DNA of 64,000 nucleotides from Flavisolibacter tropicus (GCF_001644645.1 NZ_CP011390.1:3344001-3408000), one strand, 5' to 3'; counted from the stretch's first letter, positions 26,442 to 36,343 are shown. The notes: generated by a model from the sequence alone, not told the origin. Numbers and translations: made by a program.

Positions 26442-27257
26442 TTACTTTGTTATTTTTTCTACTGCCGATTGAACACTACCAAATTCTAACAGGAGTCCCC
26501 TTGCTTCCTCATAATCCATGATACCTGTTTTCTCCATCAACATTTTTGTACCTCTATCCACCAATTTGTCATTGGAAATTTGCATATGCACCATACGGTT
26601 ATCATATACTCGTCCTCTTCTGATCATAACAGCGGTTGAGATCATATTCAGGACCATTTTTTGCGCCGTTCCACTTTTCATACGGGTGCTGCCTGTAACA
26701 AACTCTGGTCCCACGATCACTTCAATAGGGTAATCGGCATGTTTTGCTACGATGGAGTTAGGATTACAAACAATGCATCCCGTTTCAATACCCTGTTCGC
26801 GACAATGCTTCAAAGCGCCCCATACGTATGGTGTGGTACCACTGGCAGCAATACCGATGACCATATCGTTTACAGAAATATTATACTCCTGTAGATCGCG
26901 CCATCCTCCTTCGGGGTCATCTTCTGCATCTTCAATACCGAAACGTAGTGCTTCATCACCACCCGCCATAAGGCCTACTACAAGGCTTGCTGGCACACCA
27001 TATGTTGGTGGGCACTCACTGGCATCCAATACACCTAAACGACCGCTGGTACCAGCACCAAGATAAAATAAGCGACCACCTTTTTCCAGCTTTTTTACGG
27101 TGGCTTCAATCAGGTTTTCCACCTGCGGCAACACTTTCTCTACTGCCTGAGCCACTTTTTTGTCTTCCTCGTTTATATGCTTCACTATGTCTTTAACCGA
27201 CATCTGTTCCAGATGTCGATAATAAGATGGTTGTTCCGTAATTTTTTCTGCTTGCAT
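26442..27257 (-). CDS. murQ: N-acetylmuramic acid 6-phosphate etherase
   Basis: 271 residues. SIS-domain etherase with the diagnostic segments TEQPS-x-YRHLE, LFYLGAGTSGRLGVLDASE, GIAASGTTPYVWGAL and STRMKSGTAQKMVLNM. It removes the D-lactyl group of MurNAc-6-phosphate to give GlcNAc-6-phosphate. About 25 residues shorter than the E. coli enzyme, mostly at the C-terminus, but all catalytic segments are present. First gene of an operon with two transporters, a TIM barrel and a dioxygenase; a hairpin and word repeats lie upstream. Confidence 0.92.
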   Translation of the reverse strand: MQAEKITEQPSYYRHLEQMSVKDIVKHINEEDKKVAQAVEKVLPQVENLIEATVKKLEKGGRLFYLGAGTSGRLGVLDASECPPTYGVPASLVVGLMAGGDEALRFGIEDAEDDPEGGWRDLQEYNISVNDMVIGIAASGTTPYVWGALKHCREQGIETGCIVCNPNSIVAKHADYPIEVIVGPEFVTGSTRMKSGTAQKMVLNMISTAVMIRRGRVYDNRMVHMQISNDKLVDRGTKMLMEKTGIMDYEEARGLLLEFGSVQSAVEKITK

Positions 27258-27290
27258 ATTATTTTGATTTCAATCACCATTCTTTATTAT

Positions 27291-27475
27291 GAGTTCACTT
27301 GTTTACAAGTTCACTAGTTCACCTGTTTGTTATGGACTACAAAAGTTTTTGCAGCCTGTTGAAGCCATTTGTCTGAGCGTGCAAACCTTTGTAGTCTTTC
27401 TGCAGTCTTTTATCTTGTGTTCACTGGTTTACACGTTCACTTGTTAGTAGATTGGAATTTGTGAACAAGTAAACT
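27291..27475 (+). repeat. GTTCACT/GTTTAC words and a long hairpin
   Basis: GTTCACTTGTTTAC (27293-27306) returns as GTTCACTGGTTTAC (27419-27432) and inverted as GTGAACAAGTAAAC (27461-27474). Between them GACTACAAA (27335-27343) pairs with TTTGTAGTC (27388-27396). The whole 248-bp gap upstream of murQ is thus filled by nested repeats. Confidence 0.7.
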
Positions 27476-27505
27476 TTACTACGAACGCTGCAATTGAAAC
27501 TAGTC

Positions 27506-28402
27506 TTACCTCACTGTTGCCGGATCAAATAAAAGCGGGTAAAACTGCCCTTCCATTTTCTGACCTTTAGCAATACTGGGTGTTGTTGGCAATAATTCAT
27601 TATCCGAATTAGATAAGGTACCATCTGCAAACACATTCAGCACAAACGCGCGTCGCGCCATTGGCGATTTGTTGGAATACGAACCATGCACCATTAAGGG
27701 ATGATGAAAAGCGGCGTGGCCTTTTTTCAATTCAATAGGTATGGGTTTAAATTGTTCTTTCTGTTCGTCCGTTAAATACTCCATTAACCCTTCCATATCA
27801 CCGGCCAATTCCGGCTTATCCAACAATCCCCAGTTTTGACTGTAAGGCACATAATACAAACAGCCGTTATCTACGGTAGCATCGTCCAGGCCCACCCAGC
27901 AAGTCAGATGTTGCAATGGTGTTGTACGGGTCCAGTAGGAATAATCCTGGTGCCAGGCCACAACACCACCGTGTAAGGCTGGCTTGCAGAAAAGCTGGTC
28001 GTGCCAGAACCGTACACCACGATCGCCAAAAAGCTGGCTAGCGGCCATCACAAAAGCAGGGTTCCAAAGGATGTCATGAAAACCTTCGGTAATGCGCCAT
28101 GCACCCAGTGCATGAAACAAAACAGTATTTGGATCGGACGATTCATTGGAAGCAAACTGGTAAAACAGCGAGTTACCCGGATGTGAAGGATCTGCAATCT
28201 CAGCTAATTCTTCTTTCAGTTTCTCAATCTGCTCTTCATCCAACAACTTAATATTGCTGACATATCCATATTCATTATAAAACTCAATCTGCTCTTTTGA
28301 TAATTTATATTGTTCCCATTCGGCTGCCGAAGACGGCCATTTGAACATATTGGAAATTAATCGATGTACTTTAGATAGATCTTGTACCTGAATTGTTTCC
28401 AT
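27506..28402 (-). CDS. PhyH-type dioxygenase, second copy
   Basis: 298 residues. Iron motif His151/Asp153 in VVAWHQDYSYW, distal His in LMVHGSYSN followed by RRAFVLN. The N-terminal 45 residues are an extra helical segment absent from the shorter homologue at 22238-23014; WVGLDDATVDNG and LALDDATVENG show that the two are related. It follows nagB by 27 bases and is probably its operon partner. Substrate unknown. Confidence 0.82.
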   Translation of the reverse strand: METIQVQDLSKVHRLISNMFKWPSSAAEWEQYKLSKEQIEFYNEYGYVSNIKLLDEEQIEKLKEELAEIADPSHPGNSLFYQFASNESSDPNTVLFHALGAWRITEGFHDILWNPAFVMAASQLFGDRGVRFWHDQLFCKPALHGGVVAWHQDYSYWTRTTPLQHLTCWVGLDDATVDNGCLYYVPYSQNWGLLDKPELAGDMEGLMEYLTDEQKEQFKPIPIELKKGHAAFHHPLMVHGSYSNKSPMARRAFVLNVFADGTLSNSDNELLPTTPSIAKGQKMEGQFYPLLFDPATVR

Positions 28403-28429
28403 ACTATTGCGTTTAGATGAATTAGTAAG

Positions 28430-29206
28430 TTAATAAGAAACTGCAACTGGTTGTACACAGGCTGCGCTTTCCTTATCCAGGAATAAAATAGCATTGGGAT
28501 GTGTACGTAAAATCGTAGACGGATGACGTTCTGTTATCTCATCTTCCAAGGTATGATAAACAGCCTTGGCTTTTGTGGGACCAGGCACCATACAGAATAT
28601 GTAGTTCGCTTTTAATAAGGCTGGTATAGTAAGCGTTAGCGCATTGATTGGTATCTGCTCCACACTTTCAAAACAGCCTTCATTTACCTGTTGTTGTTTA
28701 CAGGCCTCATCAAGGTCCACTACTTTCACCTGGCTTTTGTCATTGAAGTCTGCCACGTGTGGGTCATTGAACGCAAGGTGGCTATTCTCCCCGATTCCCA
28801 TACAGGTAATGTCTACCGGGTTTTGTTCCAGCAGTGCTGCATACCGCTCGCATTCTGCTTGGATATCCGTTACATTTCCCTTCAAATAATGTACCTGGTG
28901 AAAAGGTACTTTGTCAAAGATCCGATGTTTCAGAAAGGTACCAAAACATTGCGGATGACCGTCGGGCAATCCGATGTATTCATCCATGTGAAAAGCATTG
29001 ATCCGGCTCCATTCTAGCGGTTCTTTTGATAAGGCATCCAGAAATTCATTTTGTGAAGCCGCTGCTGCAAAAATGATATTTACGAAAGGCTGCTGCTCTA
29101 ATAAAGTTCTAATCTTGTTTGCAGCCATCTTTGCCGAGAAGTTTCCCATTTCTTCCCTGTTATTATAAACGCGCACTTGTAACTTATCCACTGTTAGTTC
29201 TGTCAT
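28430..29206 (-). CDS. nagB: glucosamine-6-phosphate deaminase-like protein
   Basis: 258 residues, normal length for NagB. Motifs: FAAAASQNEFL, AFHMDEYIGLP and CMGIGENSHLAFNDP. It would convert GlcN-6-phosphate to fructose-6-phosphate and ammonia, the entry of amino sugars into glycolysis. Two features are unlike the textbook enzyme: GENSH replaces the usual G-x-DGH, and NDP replaces NEP, so the usual catalytic Glu is Asp. A related hexosamine or keto-sugar phosphate could be the real substrate. No nagA deacetylase is seen in the window. Confidence 0.78.
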   Translation of the reverse strand: MTELTVDKLQVRVYNNREEMGNFSAKMAANKIRTLLEQQPFVNIIFAAAASQNEFLDALSKEPLEWSRINAFHMDEYIGLPDGHPQCFGTFLKHRIFDKVPFHQVHYLKGNVTDIQAECERYAALLEQNPVDITCMGIGENSHLAFNDPHVADFNDKSQVKVVDLDEACKQQQVNEGCFESVEQIPINALTLTIPALLKANYIFCMVPGPTKAKAVYHTLEDEITERHPSTILRTHPNAILFLDKESAACVQPVAVSY

Positions 29207-29350
29207 GATTATAAACTTATGTATACGGAATTTGGTATCGAATAGTGTCTCTCAATTGAGGAATACAAGAAGGCTGTAAACCTTGGTCTGTGATGATGTT
29301 TTATTTTAATCCCGCTTATTACTTTCAGCTTGCCAAATAACGTATCTAAG

Positions 29351-29409
29351 TCTGCCACGGTTACTAAGCCGTTTCCCGACAAGTAGTCAGAGCTAAAAAC
29401 CGTGGCAGA
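29351..29409. repeat. palindromic repeat CTGCCACGGTT, copy 2
   Basis: Arms TCTGCCACGGTT (29351-29362) and AACCGTGGCAGA (29398-29409) are exact reverse complements, 59 bp overall against 58 bp for the copy at 20036-20093; loops differ. It lies between nagB and the 3-prime end of the TonB receptor gene. Confidence 0.8.
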
Positions 29410-29462
29410 CCGCAACGCTCTCCTCAGACTGAAAGCAATAAGCAGATGGATTAATTTATGTT

Positions 29463-32297
29463 TTAGAATCTCATTTTCACACCGGTTCTTCCAGAGAAAG
29501 AATAGTATTGTAATGTGTAGATTCTTGAGCGATCACCGAAGTAATCAATCTGAGGGGCGTTGGTTAAATTCACCACCTCAGCATACACGGTTACTCTTTT
29601 TGATAATTTTAGTGAGGTATTCAAATCTACCTGAACACGATCATTGCGGATCACATCGCTGGCATCATTAGCGCCCAATGAAACGGTATAGGACCCATTA
29701 TAGTTAACATTTCCCTGAAGCGTAAAGCCTTTGTAGTTATACGAAAGTGATCCATTGGCTGTATGTTCAGCTTGTCCTGGCAATCTTAAACCCTTTCTCA
29801 ATTGTGCATCTGCTTTTGAATGTGCATAGGTATAGTTTGCATACAGAGATATGCCTTTAAGAACGCCTGGCAAGAAAGTAAGGTTGGCCTGTGCATTCAA
29901 TTCCAAACCATACACTTTGGCGGTATTACCATTATACGTTTTGGAATATATCCAATTCTGGTATTGGTTAGCCCCTTCAAACTCGTCTCCTTTAAGTGTA
30001 ACCACGCTTAGGTACTGGAACTTGTCAATATTCTTATGGAAGGCTCCAATTGACAAAATACCCAGGTTCTTCAAGTAATGCTCAAAAGAGAAGTCCAGGT
30101 TTCTGGCAAATGCAGGCTGTAATTCAGGATTGCCATCTGTCACTGTTTGGTTTAAAATGGCCACCACGCGGCTTGGCACCAGGTCAGGGAAGTTTGGTCT
30201 TGAATATCCAAATGATAGTGCTCCGCGAATCAACGTGTTCTTAGAGATATCATATTTGGTTTGCAGGTTTGGCAAAAACTTGGTGTATGAATTTGTTTTA
30301 TTTGAAGGCACAGAAGATGTAAGATTACCTGCAGCATCCTGGTTCACAAGATTGGCATCATAATCCACAGAGGTGCGCTCTACACGCAAACCACCTAACA
30401 ACATCAGCTTATTGAACTGAACGCGGTTCATTAAATAACCCGATGTTACATTCTCTGTAGCATCATAGAAATAGGTGGCGATGCTAACAGCTGTAAGATT
30501 GGGGCTAAACGTAAACTGGCCTTGGTTGTTTTTGAAATAGTTAATAGTAGCGTCTTTGTTTACCGCTCTGCCAAAATTCAGGTGACCATCTAACAGATCG
30601 TCAGAAAGTTCTTCTTCACCCAGGAAGTTGTTCAAGCTTCCATTGGCAGCAGTACCTGAGTAATTGGCAACAAACGTACTTGCCGGACGGTAGCGATCAT
30701 TTTGCATGCTCTTTGTCTTAACGCCTGCTTTAAACGTAGCATCGTTATTACCCCACTTGTAAGGAAGCGTCATATTTAAGCGGCCTACAAAGTTGCGACC
30801 CTTGGTATTGAAGTTGTTACCCTCAATAGTATTGTACGTAAATAAGGAACCATTGTTTTTCCAATCGCTGGTACTAACCGCCTGGATATAGTCGCCAGAT
30901 AAGTTATCAATTGTCAACGGAATATTACCGGTGATGAAATTATATGTATTGGCTTCCTGCTCCAGTTGTGTAGTGGTATAGAATAATCCTGCATCCAGTT
31001 TTACCTTTTTAATGGCTGTTTCACCCTCCAGGCTAAAGTTCAGGTTAGCGTTATCCATGGTTCTTTCCATGAGCTCATTGTAAGAACGTCCTTTTGTAGT
31101 AGTATAAGGGCCGGTAGCTGTTTTGGTAGTATTAGCTGTTTGCATACGCGTACGCTTGCGATAGCGGGTAGCTTCATTATCCAGCTCATTATAGGTTACG
31201 TTAGCTACTAAAGAAGTAGTAGGGTTGAAGCTGTAGTCAACTGTTGCAGCAGTACCCTTACGTGTACGCTCATTCTCCAGGTAAAGCAGACGAATATCAG
31301 TAGGGAATAAAATGGTTCCTTTACCATCATTGAAGTTCTTCTCCTGCCAAACCTGGGCATTCAATTCATCATAGCCATTAACTGTTTTGTAGTAGCTGGC
31401 AGAAAGGGCAACACCCAACTTTCCATTTGGAAGTTGATCTGTACTAAAGAAACGTTTTCCAAAATTGGCACTACCAATACCATTAAACTTCTTTCGCAAA
31501 TTATTAAAGCCGCCACCCAGATCAAGGGACAAACGAGATTTCAGGCTGGTGGCTGTAGGTGTTTTTAAATTGATGGCGCCCGCAATGGCATCACCATCCT
31601 GATCTGGAGTCAAGGTTTTAATAACTTCCATTGAAGAAAGAATATTGGCAGGCACCAGATCCAATTGAGCATTACGTTGTCCCTCTTCTCTTGAGCCCAT
31701 TATCTGCTCACCGTTTACGTTGATGTTAGTGAAGTTTCCAGGCGTACCTCTTAATTGAACGGTAGAACCTTCGCCTTGCTCACGACCAATAGTTACACCT
31801 GGCAGACGTTGCAAAGCTTCAGCCACATTCAGATCCGGAAAGCGTCCCATTAGATCCGCAGAGATAACTTGTTTAATATTATCAGCATTCCGTTGCTGGT
31901 TCAACGCTTTTTGCTGCCCTTCACGGAAAGAAGAGATCGTTACATTACGGAGGCTTGCTACATTGGAGCTAAGCTTCACTTTCGTATTAACGGTTTCACC
32001 ATTTTTCACTATTACCTCTATTTCCATAGGCTTAAAACCCATGTAGTTGGCAACCAGTACATGTTTGCCCGGCGTTATATTCAAGAAAGTGAAGTTTCCG
32101 GCCAGATCGCTGGTAACACCTTGGTTTGTTCCTTTGATCAAAATAGAGGCGCCCGGCAATGGTCCTCCGTCAGCATCAGTAATTTGTCCTTTTACGTGTC
32201 CATTTCCGCTCTGGGCAACCGCAGTGATGGAGTAACCAGTGCACAATAGTATGAACAGCAAAATTGCCGTCAGGGATTTCTGAATCCATTGTTTCAT
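29463..32297 (-). CDS. TonB-dependent receptor, Xanthomonas/Caulobacter type, no SusD partner
   Basis: 944 residues. Signal peptide (about 1-29), a carboxypeptidase-like regulatory domain (about 33-115; GQITDADGGPLPGASILIKG), a plug domain (about 125-245; RNADNIKQVISADLMGRFPD, NVAEALQRLPGV and QLRGTPGNFTNINVNG) and a 22-strand-type barrel ending in YYSFSGRTGVKMRF with a terminal Phe. The plug phrasing is that of the TonB-Xanth-Caul subfamily, not of SusC. Those receptors import oligosaccharides without SusD, and none is found nearby. It follows two enzyme genes and precedes nagB on the same strand, so it probably imports the products of the GH20, GH88/105 and GH2 enzymes. Confidence 0.9.
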   Translation of the reverse strand: MKQWIQKSLTAILLFILLCTGYSITAVAQSGNGHVKGQITDADGGPLPGASILIKGTNQGVTSDLAGNFTFLNITPGKHVLVANYMGFKPMEIEVIVKNGETVNTKVKLSSNVASLRNVTISSFREGQQKALNQQRNADNIKQVISADLMGRFPDLNVAEALQRLPGVTIGREQGEGSTVQLRGTPGNFTNINVNGEQIMGSREEGQRNAQLDLVPANILSSMEVIKTLTPDQDGDAIAGAINLKTPTATSLKSRLSLDLGGGFNNLRKKFNGIGSANFGKRFFSTDQLPNGKLGVALSASYYKTVNGYDELNAQVWQEKNFNDGKGTILFPTDIRLLYLENERTRKGTAATVDYSFNPTTSLVANVTYNELDNEATRYRKRTRMQTANTTKTATGPYTTTKGRSYNELMERTMDNANLNFSLEGETAIKKVKLDAGLFYTTTQLEQEANTYNFITGNIPLTIDNLSGDYIQAVSTSDWKNNGSLFTYNTIEGNNFNTKGRNFVGRLNMTLPYKWGNNDATFKAGVKTKSMQNDRYRPASTFVANYSGTAANGSLNNFLGEEELSDDLLDGHLNFGRAVNKDATINYFKNNQGQFTFSPNLTAVSIATYFYDATENVTSGYLMNRVQFNKLMLLGGLRVERTSVDYDANLVNQDAAGNLTSSVPSNKTNSYTKFLPNLQTKYDISKNTLIRGALSFGYSRPNFPDLVPSRVVAILNQTVTDGNPELQPAFARNLDFSFEHYLKNLGILSIGAFHKNIDKFQYLSVVTLKGDEFEGANQYQNWIYSKTYNGNTAKVYGLELNAQANLTFLPGVLKGISLYANYTYAHSKADAQLRKGLRLPGQAEHTANGSLSYNYKGFTLQGNVNYNGSYTVSLGANDASDVIRNDRVQVDLNTSLKLSKRVTVYAEVVNLTNAPQIDYFGDRSRIYTLQYYSFSGRTGVKMRF

Positions 32298-32394
32298 TTA
32301 ACAGAAGTTTAGTTGGTGAAAGAATTAATGAGTATGTAGTTGATTAGAATATAGCAAGCTGTGTAGTGATACGTGGTGAGGTTAATTTGACTCC

Positions 32395-33645
32395 TTACGC
32401 TCCGTATTTGAATTTTAAGTAGTCTGTTAAGAAGCGAAGGCCAAAACTGGTTCCAATATCCCTGTTTACTAACCATACCTTGCCATTGCGAAGGCGGGTT
32501 CTTGTTTCCAGTACAGCACCTCGCAGGTTAGGATCGGGATGCTTTACATCGTAGCGGTTATTCATGAGCCACACCGCTGATCTTTCGATGTTTTGTTCAA
32601 ACTCTTTATAACCGTATTTAGAAAGCTGCATCCATAATATACCGGCAAAGGCTACGGACGAACCGGTGGCTGAACCTTTATCGGGCTGTCTGCCATTTAA
32701 GTAATTATCATAGAAAATAGTTCCGTCTTTCAATTGGGCTTTAGCAAAGGTTCTTGCTGTATTGGCTGCAGCATCTAAATATCTTTTATCCTTTGTCAGT
32801 TCGTAACCTTTTACTAAAGATTCGGCATACCATAGTGAAAAGCGTGGATGGAATGATTGTTCTTCTATAAAGTTTGGCATGAACTGCATCCATACCCCTT
32901 CCTTGCCCTGCTTCTCTACTAAGCTATTACATAGGTTGATGTAGGCTTCTTTGAATTTATTGTCTCCAGAAAACTCGTAAGCATCCATGAATAACCATCC
33001 TTCTGTATTAGGGCGGGAAACATCGAATAGCTTTTGATTGGGCTTATCTTTCCAGAAAGGGCTTTTCTCTTTCAGCACCTCGCCGGTCTTTGCATCAATA
33101 TTATCATAACATACGCCCGCTTCAGCATAGTACATATTATTCAACATCCATGCAGCAGCTGAAGTAGCTACTTTGGCGTATTTCTGATCTTTTGTAACAC
33201 GGCTTAACTCATAGATACCCGGCGTGCCATCTGATACGGTAGCAAATACGATAAAGTCTTCTCCTATTACATCGCCATGCTTTGCAGCAACCATTCCCTT
33301 CAGCACGGATTGATCTTTTATTTCCATACCAACCCAATAATCGCCTCCTTTTTTAGCAGCCTGCAAATAAGCTTTGTTACCCGTTTGTTTGTAGGCAGCC
33401 AATAAGGCATATACGGCCTGTCCTGTATGCCAAGGCACTTCATAATCGTACCACTTACCTTCTGTAAGGTTATAATCACATTTTGACTTTCCTTCTTTAT
33501 CTAAAACCGTATTGGCTATATAATCGGCGGATTGTTTAATGGCAATTTTCAGATCTTCCTTTTTAACCTGTGAATAGCCACTTACTGACATCAGCATGAG
33601 TGAACCTGTGCCGAGTGAAAACATCCATTGCTTAATCCGCTTCAT
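32395..33645 (-). CDS. secreted helical-barrel-like protein, putative glycan-active
   Basis: 416 residues, signal peptide (about 1-26, ending GYSQ). Repeating helix pairs such as HTGQAVYALLAAYKQTGNK, SLVKGYELTKDKRYLDAA and VAFAGILWMQLSKYG suggest a six-hairpin (alpha/alpha) barrel as in GH88, GH105, epimerases and several lyases, but the catalytic motifs of those families are not obvious. Its start overlaps the end of the GH20 gene by 14 bases, so the two are translated together. I cannot name a family; the context says it acts on the same glycan. Confidence 0.65.
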   Translation of the reverse strand: MKRIKQWMFSLGTGSLMLMSVSGYSQVKKEDLKIAIKQSADYIANTVLDKEGKSKCDYNLTEGKWYDYEVPWHTGQAVYALLAAYKQTGNKAYLQAAKKGGDYWVGMEIKDQSVLKGMVAAKHGDVIGEDFIVFATVSDGTPGIYELSRVTKDQKYAKVATSAAAWMLNNMYYAEAGVCYDNIDAKTGEVLKEKSPFWKDKPNQKLFDVSRPNTEGWLFMDAYEFSGDNKFKEAYINLCNSLVEKQGKEGVWMQFMPNFIEEQSFHPRFSLWYAESLVKGYELTKDKRYLDAAANTARTFAKAQLKDGTIFYDNYLNGRQPDKGSATGSSVAFAGILWMQLSKYGYKEFEQNIERSAVWLMNNRYDVKHPDPNLRGAVLETRTRLRNGKVWLVNRDIGTSFGLRFLTDYLKFKYGA

Positions 33646-36202
33646 AAGTAGTTTTTTTAGGATTGAGTTGATATTTGTGTTTATGAGTTGTTACAGATAA
33701 GTCTTTATCAAGCCGGAAGGTGAATGTCCAGGGATGGCCTTCTTTTTTGGGCAGCTTCATCAACAGGTGATTTACTCCTGCCTTTAAGGTAAGCGTCATG
33801 GATCTTTCCTCACCATCTGGCTGTCCGCCGTTTATACTGCTAAAAACATTTTCTCCATTGCAGAAGATCTCTCCGCCATCATACGCCGCAAAAAAAGCCT
33901 TTACTGTTATCGGATGTTCTACCGTGATGTTGCAGTAAGCATATACCAGTGAAGAGTTGGGGGATTTATAATTTTCGTCAAGATCAATTACGCCACCATC
34001 CTGTGAAGCATATTTTTGCCAACGGTACGCTATGCCCTGGTAGTGTATAAAATCACCTGGTATGGGCGGCTTATTGTATTCCGTATTCTCTGAGTATAAA
34101 AAATCGGGGATCTTATCTTTTGATGAGAAAGGAAATGGTCCACCGAACATCCAGTTCTGAAAATAATATTCCGGGCTTTCTTTGATATTAAGACGAACAT
34201 GAGAAACTTCTGGCAATTTGGTCTTTGCTTTCAAAGCTGTAATGGCCGCATGAAGATTACCAGAAAGCTGTTTTAAATCATTAATTCGTTTGTCATAGCT
34301 ATCCAGTACCACATTCAACGAGTAAGGCTGATTTTCTTTTAACCAGGCTGTTCGAAATTGCTCCTTTAGTAGCAGGTGCCGAAGTGCAATTTCCATTACC
34401 TTCTTATCTGCTTCCATTAAAACAGCTATGCTATTTTGAGGTGTTGCATTGGATAGACTAACGGCTTTATAATATTTCTGTGCTACATCTGCCAGCTGAA
34501 TTCTTGTATCGATAATTAGACGGTATTGATCGATGCCAAATTGCAGTGTGCTAATATCAGTTCTATGGCTTTGGGGATTGGCAGCTGCCAATAATTGGTC
34601 GGCAGCTGTAATAATGGTAAGAGCGTCTTTAGCAGATGTATTGTTTACAATCAGTTGTTGTCCGCTATCCGGCAGAATCTTTTGTCGCCATACCTGGTCA
34701 TTCAGGTTATAAGTGATAGGAAGCGCTCTTAGCTCCATCAGTTTATTCAAGGCCTTTACATAAGCGCCATTGTCCGTTCCATAAGCCGCTTTTTCATATC
34801 GGTTATCAAATGAACTTTCCCATTTGGGATCTGCATTCCAGCTTTTATCTGCCGCTACATATACACCGTACCAGTCGCCAGAGAAAAGATAAGTTCCGCC
34901 ATCGTCCCAGACAGTGGTAATAACACCAGCGGCACCATGCTTTGCGGCGTCGTTAACAAAATACCTGATGTTTGAACTTGCCATTGTCATATCGGGAAAC
35001 ATCCGGTAGGAATTCAAAATACCGGGACAAACCATGAATTGTAAGCCGCGTTTTTTAAAAGGAAGAATCAATTTGTCGTAGGATTTGTTCTCGCTATACT
35101 CCCAGGTCCCGTAGATGACATCCTTTGGTAGCATATCCAATACTTCTTCATGTTGCAATGCCACATCGCCCCACATTATCATTTGTTTATTGTGTCGCTT
35201 TACAATATCATATAAGAACTTCAGATGATCGGCGTAAAACCTTGCTGCACCTATACTGTCAATGTATTTTTTAGAGCGGCCTTTTGTCAGATCAAAGGTT
35301 TCATCGCAGTTCACATTAAAATAAGGTGATCCGAAGGCATCACATAATTCGCCAATAACATTTTCCAGAAACTTTCTGGCTTTGGGATCAAGCGGCGAAA
35401 TCAATGTGGAAGTTTCACCCATGGATTTGTATTGAGGAAGCGACAGTATTTTTTCGAAATGACCAAAGGACTGAAAACTACCTATCAACTGTATGTGATG
35501 CTTGGTAGCATAGGCAGACAGTTCTTTTATTTGAGGTATGGTCAGCTTACCGCTATCAGGAGCAAAGTCCGGGTGGGAAAGAGGTTGAACGACATGCTCA
35601 ATATAAAAAGAGAGGCCATTGACCTTTATTTCGGCCATACGTTCAATCTGTTCTTTAATATAATTAACAGTAGATATAGGACCGCGGCTGATGTCATCAA
35701 AGATCACGCGGTTGGGAAAGGATGGCCAGTCTACTATATTCACTTCCTTGTTCCAGCTGGCGCGAATTAATTGTTTAAGACTTTGCAAGCCATAGAAAAG
35801 ACCTGTTTCAGTATTGGCAGCCAGTATGCTTTGTTTCTTATTTATTACTAATACATAACCCTCTTTACCAATCTTATCCATACGTGAGGCCGCGTATTTC
35901 ATCACCTCGGCATCAAACTTTTTATCCTTACCCAGGATCCCCACGTTAATGGAGGTAACAGCTTTTAATGAAGGTGCTGTTTTAGAACGAAAGGCCATCC
36001 AGTGCTCCGAAAGCCTATTGACTACATCTTTATTTACTAAGCGGAAATTAAGGGAGAGGTTTGAAGAAATTGCTACCTGGCTATTACTTGTTTGTACGTA
36101 TTGTGGATACGGCAATACCGGCAACTCTTTAGCAGCTACAACAGTATCCTGTAGCAAAAGAACAAGTGACAGTAACAAGTATATATAGCATCCCTTCTTC
36201 AT
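33632..36202 (-). CDS. GH20-like beta-N-acetylhexosaminidase
   Basis: 856 residues with signal peptide. The N-terminal GH20b-type domain (about 25-155; GLFYGLQSLKQLIR) leads into a TIM barrel (about 160-470; RVIFDDISRGP, IGSFQSFGHFE, MIMWGDV). The catalytic Asp300-Glu301 pair lies in FNVNCDETFDL, in place of the usual HxGxDE. A helical region (about 520-650) and a C-terminal beta domain (about 660-850; FCNGENVF..GVNHLLMKLPKKEG) are extra. GH20 enzymes use the substrate acetamido group, so the glycan should contain GlcNAc or GalNAc. First gene after a LacI-type operator candidate (36330). Confidence 0.82.
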   Translation of the reverse strand: MKKGCYIYLLLSLVLLLQDTVVAAKELPVLPYPQYVQTSNSQVAISSNLSLNFRLVNKDVVNRLSEHWMAFRSKTAPSLKAVTSINVGILGKDKKFDAEVMKYAASRMDKIGKEGYVLVINKKQSILAANTETGLFYGLQSLKQLIRASWNKEVNIVDWPSFPNRVIFDDISRGPISTVNYIKEQIERMAEIKVNGLSFYIEHVVQPLSHPDFAPDSGKLTIPQIKELSAYATKHHIQLIGSFQSFGHFEKILSLPQYKSMGETSTLISPLDPKARKFLENVIGELCDAFGSPYFNVNCDETFDLTKGRSKKYIDSIGAARFYADHLKFLYDIVKRHNKQMIMWGDVALQHEEVLDMLPKDVIYGTWEYSENKSYDKLILPFKKRGLQFMVCPGILNSYRMFPDMTMASSNIRYFVNDAAKHGAAGVITTVWDDGGTYLFSGDWYGVYVAADKSWNADPKWESSFDNRYEKAAYGTDNGAYVKALNKLMELRALPITYNLNDQVWRQKILPDSGQQLIVNNTSAKDALTIITAADQLLAAANPQSHRTDISTLQFGIDQYRLIIDTRIQLADVAQKYYKAVSLSNATPQNSIAVLMEADKKVMEIALRHLLLKEQFRTAWLKENQPYSLNVVLDSYDKRINDLKQLSGNLHAAITALKAKTKLPEVSHVRLNIKESPEYYFQNWMFGGPFPFSSKDKIPDFLYSENTEYNKPPIPGDFIHYQGIAYRWQKYASQDGGVIDLDENYKSPNSSLVYAYCNITVEHPITVKAFFAAYDGGEIFCNGENVFSSINGGQPDGEERSMTLTLKAGVNHLLMKLPKKEGHPWTFTFRLDKDLSVTTHKHKYQLNPKKTTYEAD

Positions 36203-36329
36203 TACCTGGCTTTGAGAAATGAATCAATTTGACTGTACCAGCAGGCACAGTATTAACATGTATAAGCGTGGATTAAAGCAATCGTTCGTTTAACAAAATC
36301 GTTTACTTCACTAATGTAACATTAATTTC

Positions 36330-36343
36330 CGTTAACGTACACG
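36330..36343. promoter_or_regulatory. LacI-type operator candidate, site 1
   Basis: CGTTAACGTACACG, about 130 bp upstream of the GH20 start. The halves GTTAAC|GTACAC form an imperfect palindrome around a central CG, as in LacI/GalR operators. The same 14 bases occur inverted at 44266-44279. Confidence 0.55.

Noticed and set aside
29463..33645. SusC/SusD pair
   Set aside because: The receptor is of the TonB-Xanth-Caul type, and the adjacent gene is a helical-barrel protein and not a SusD-like lipoprotein.
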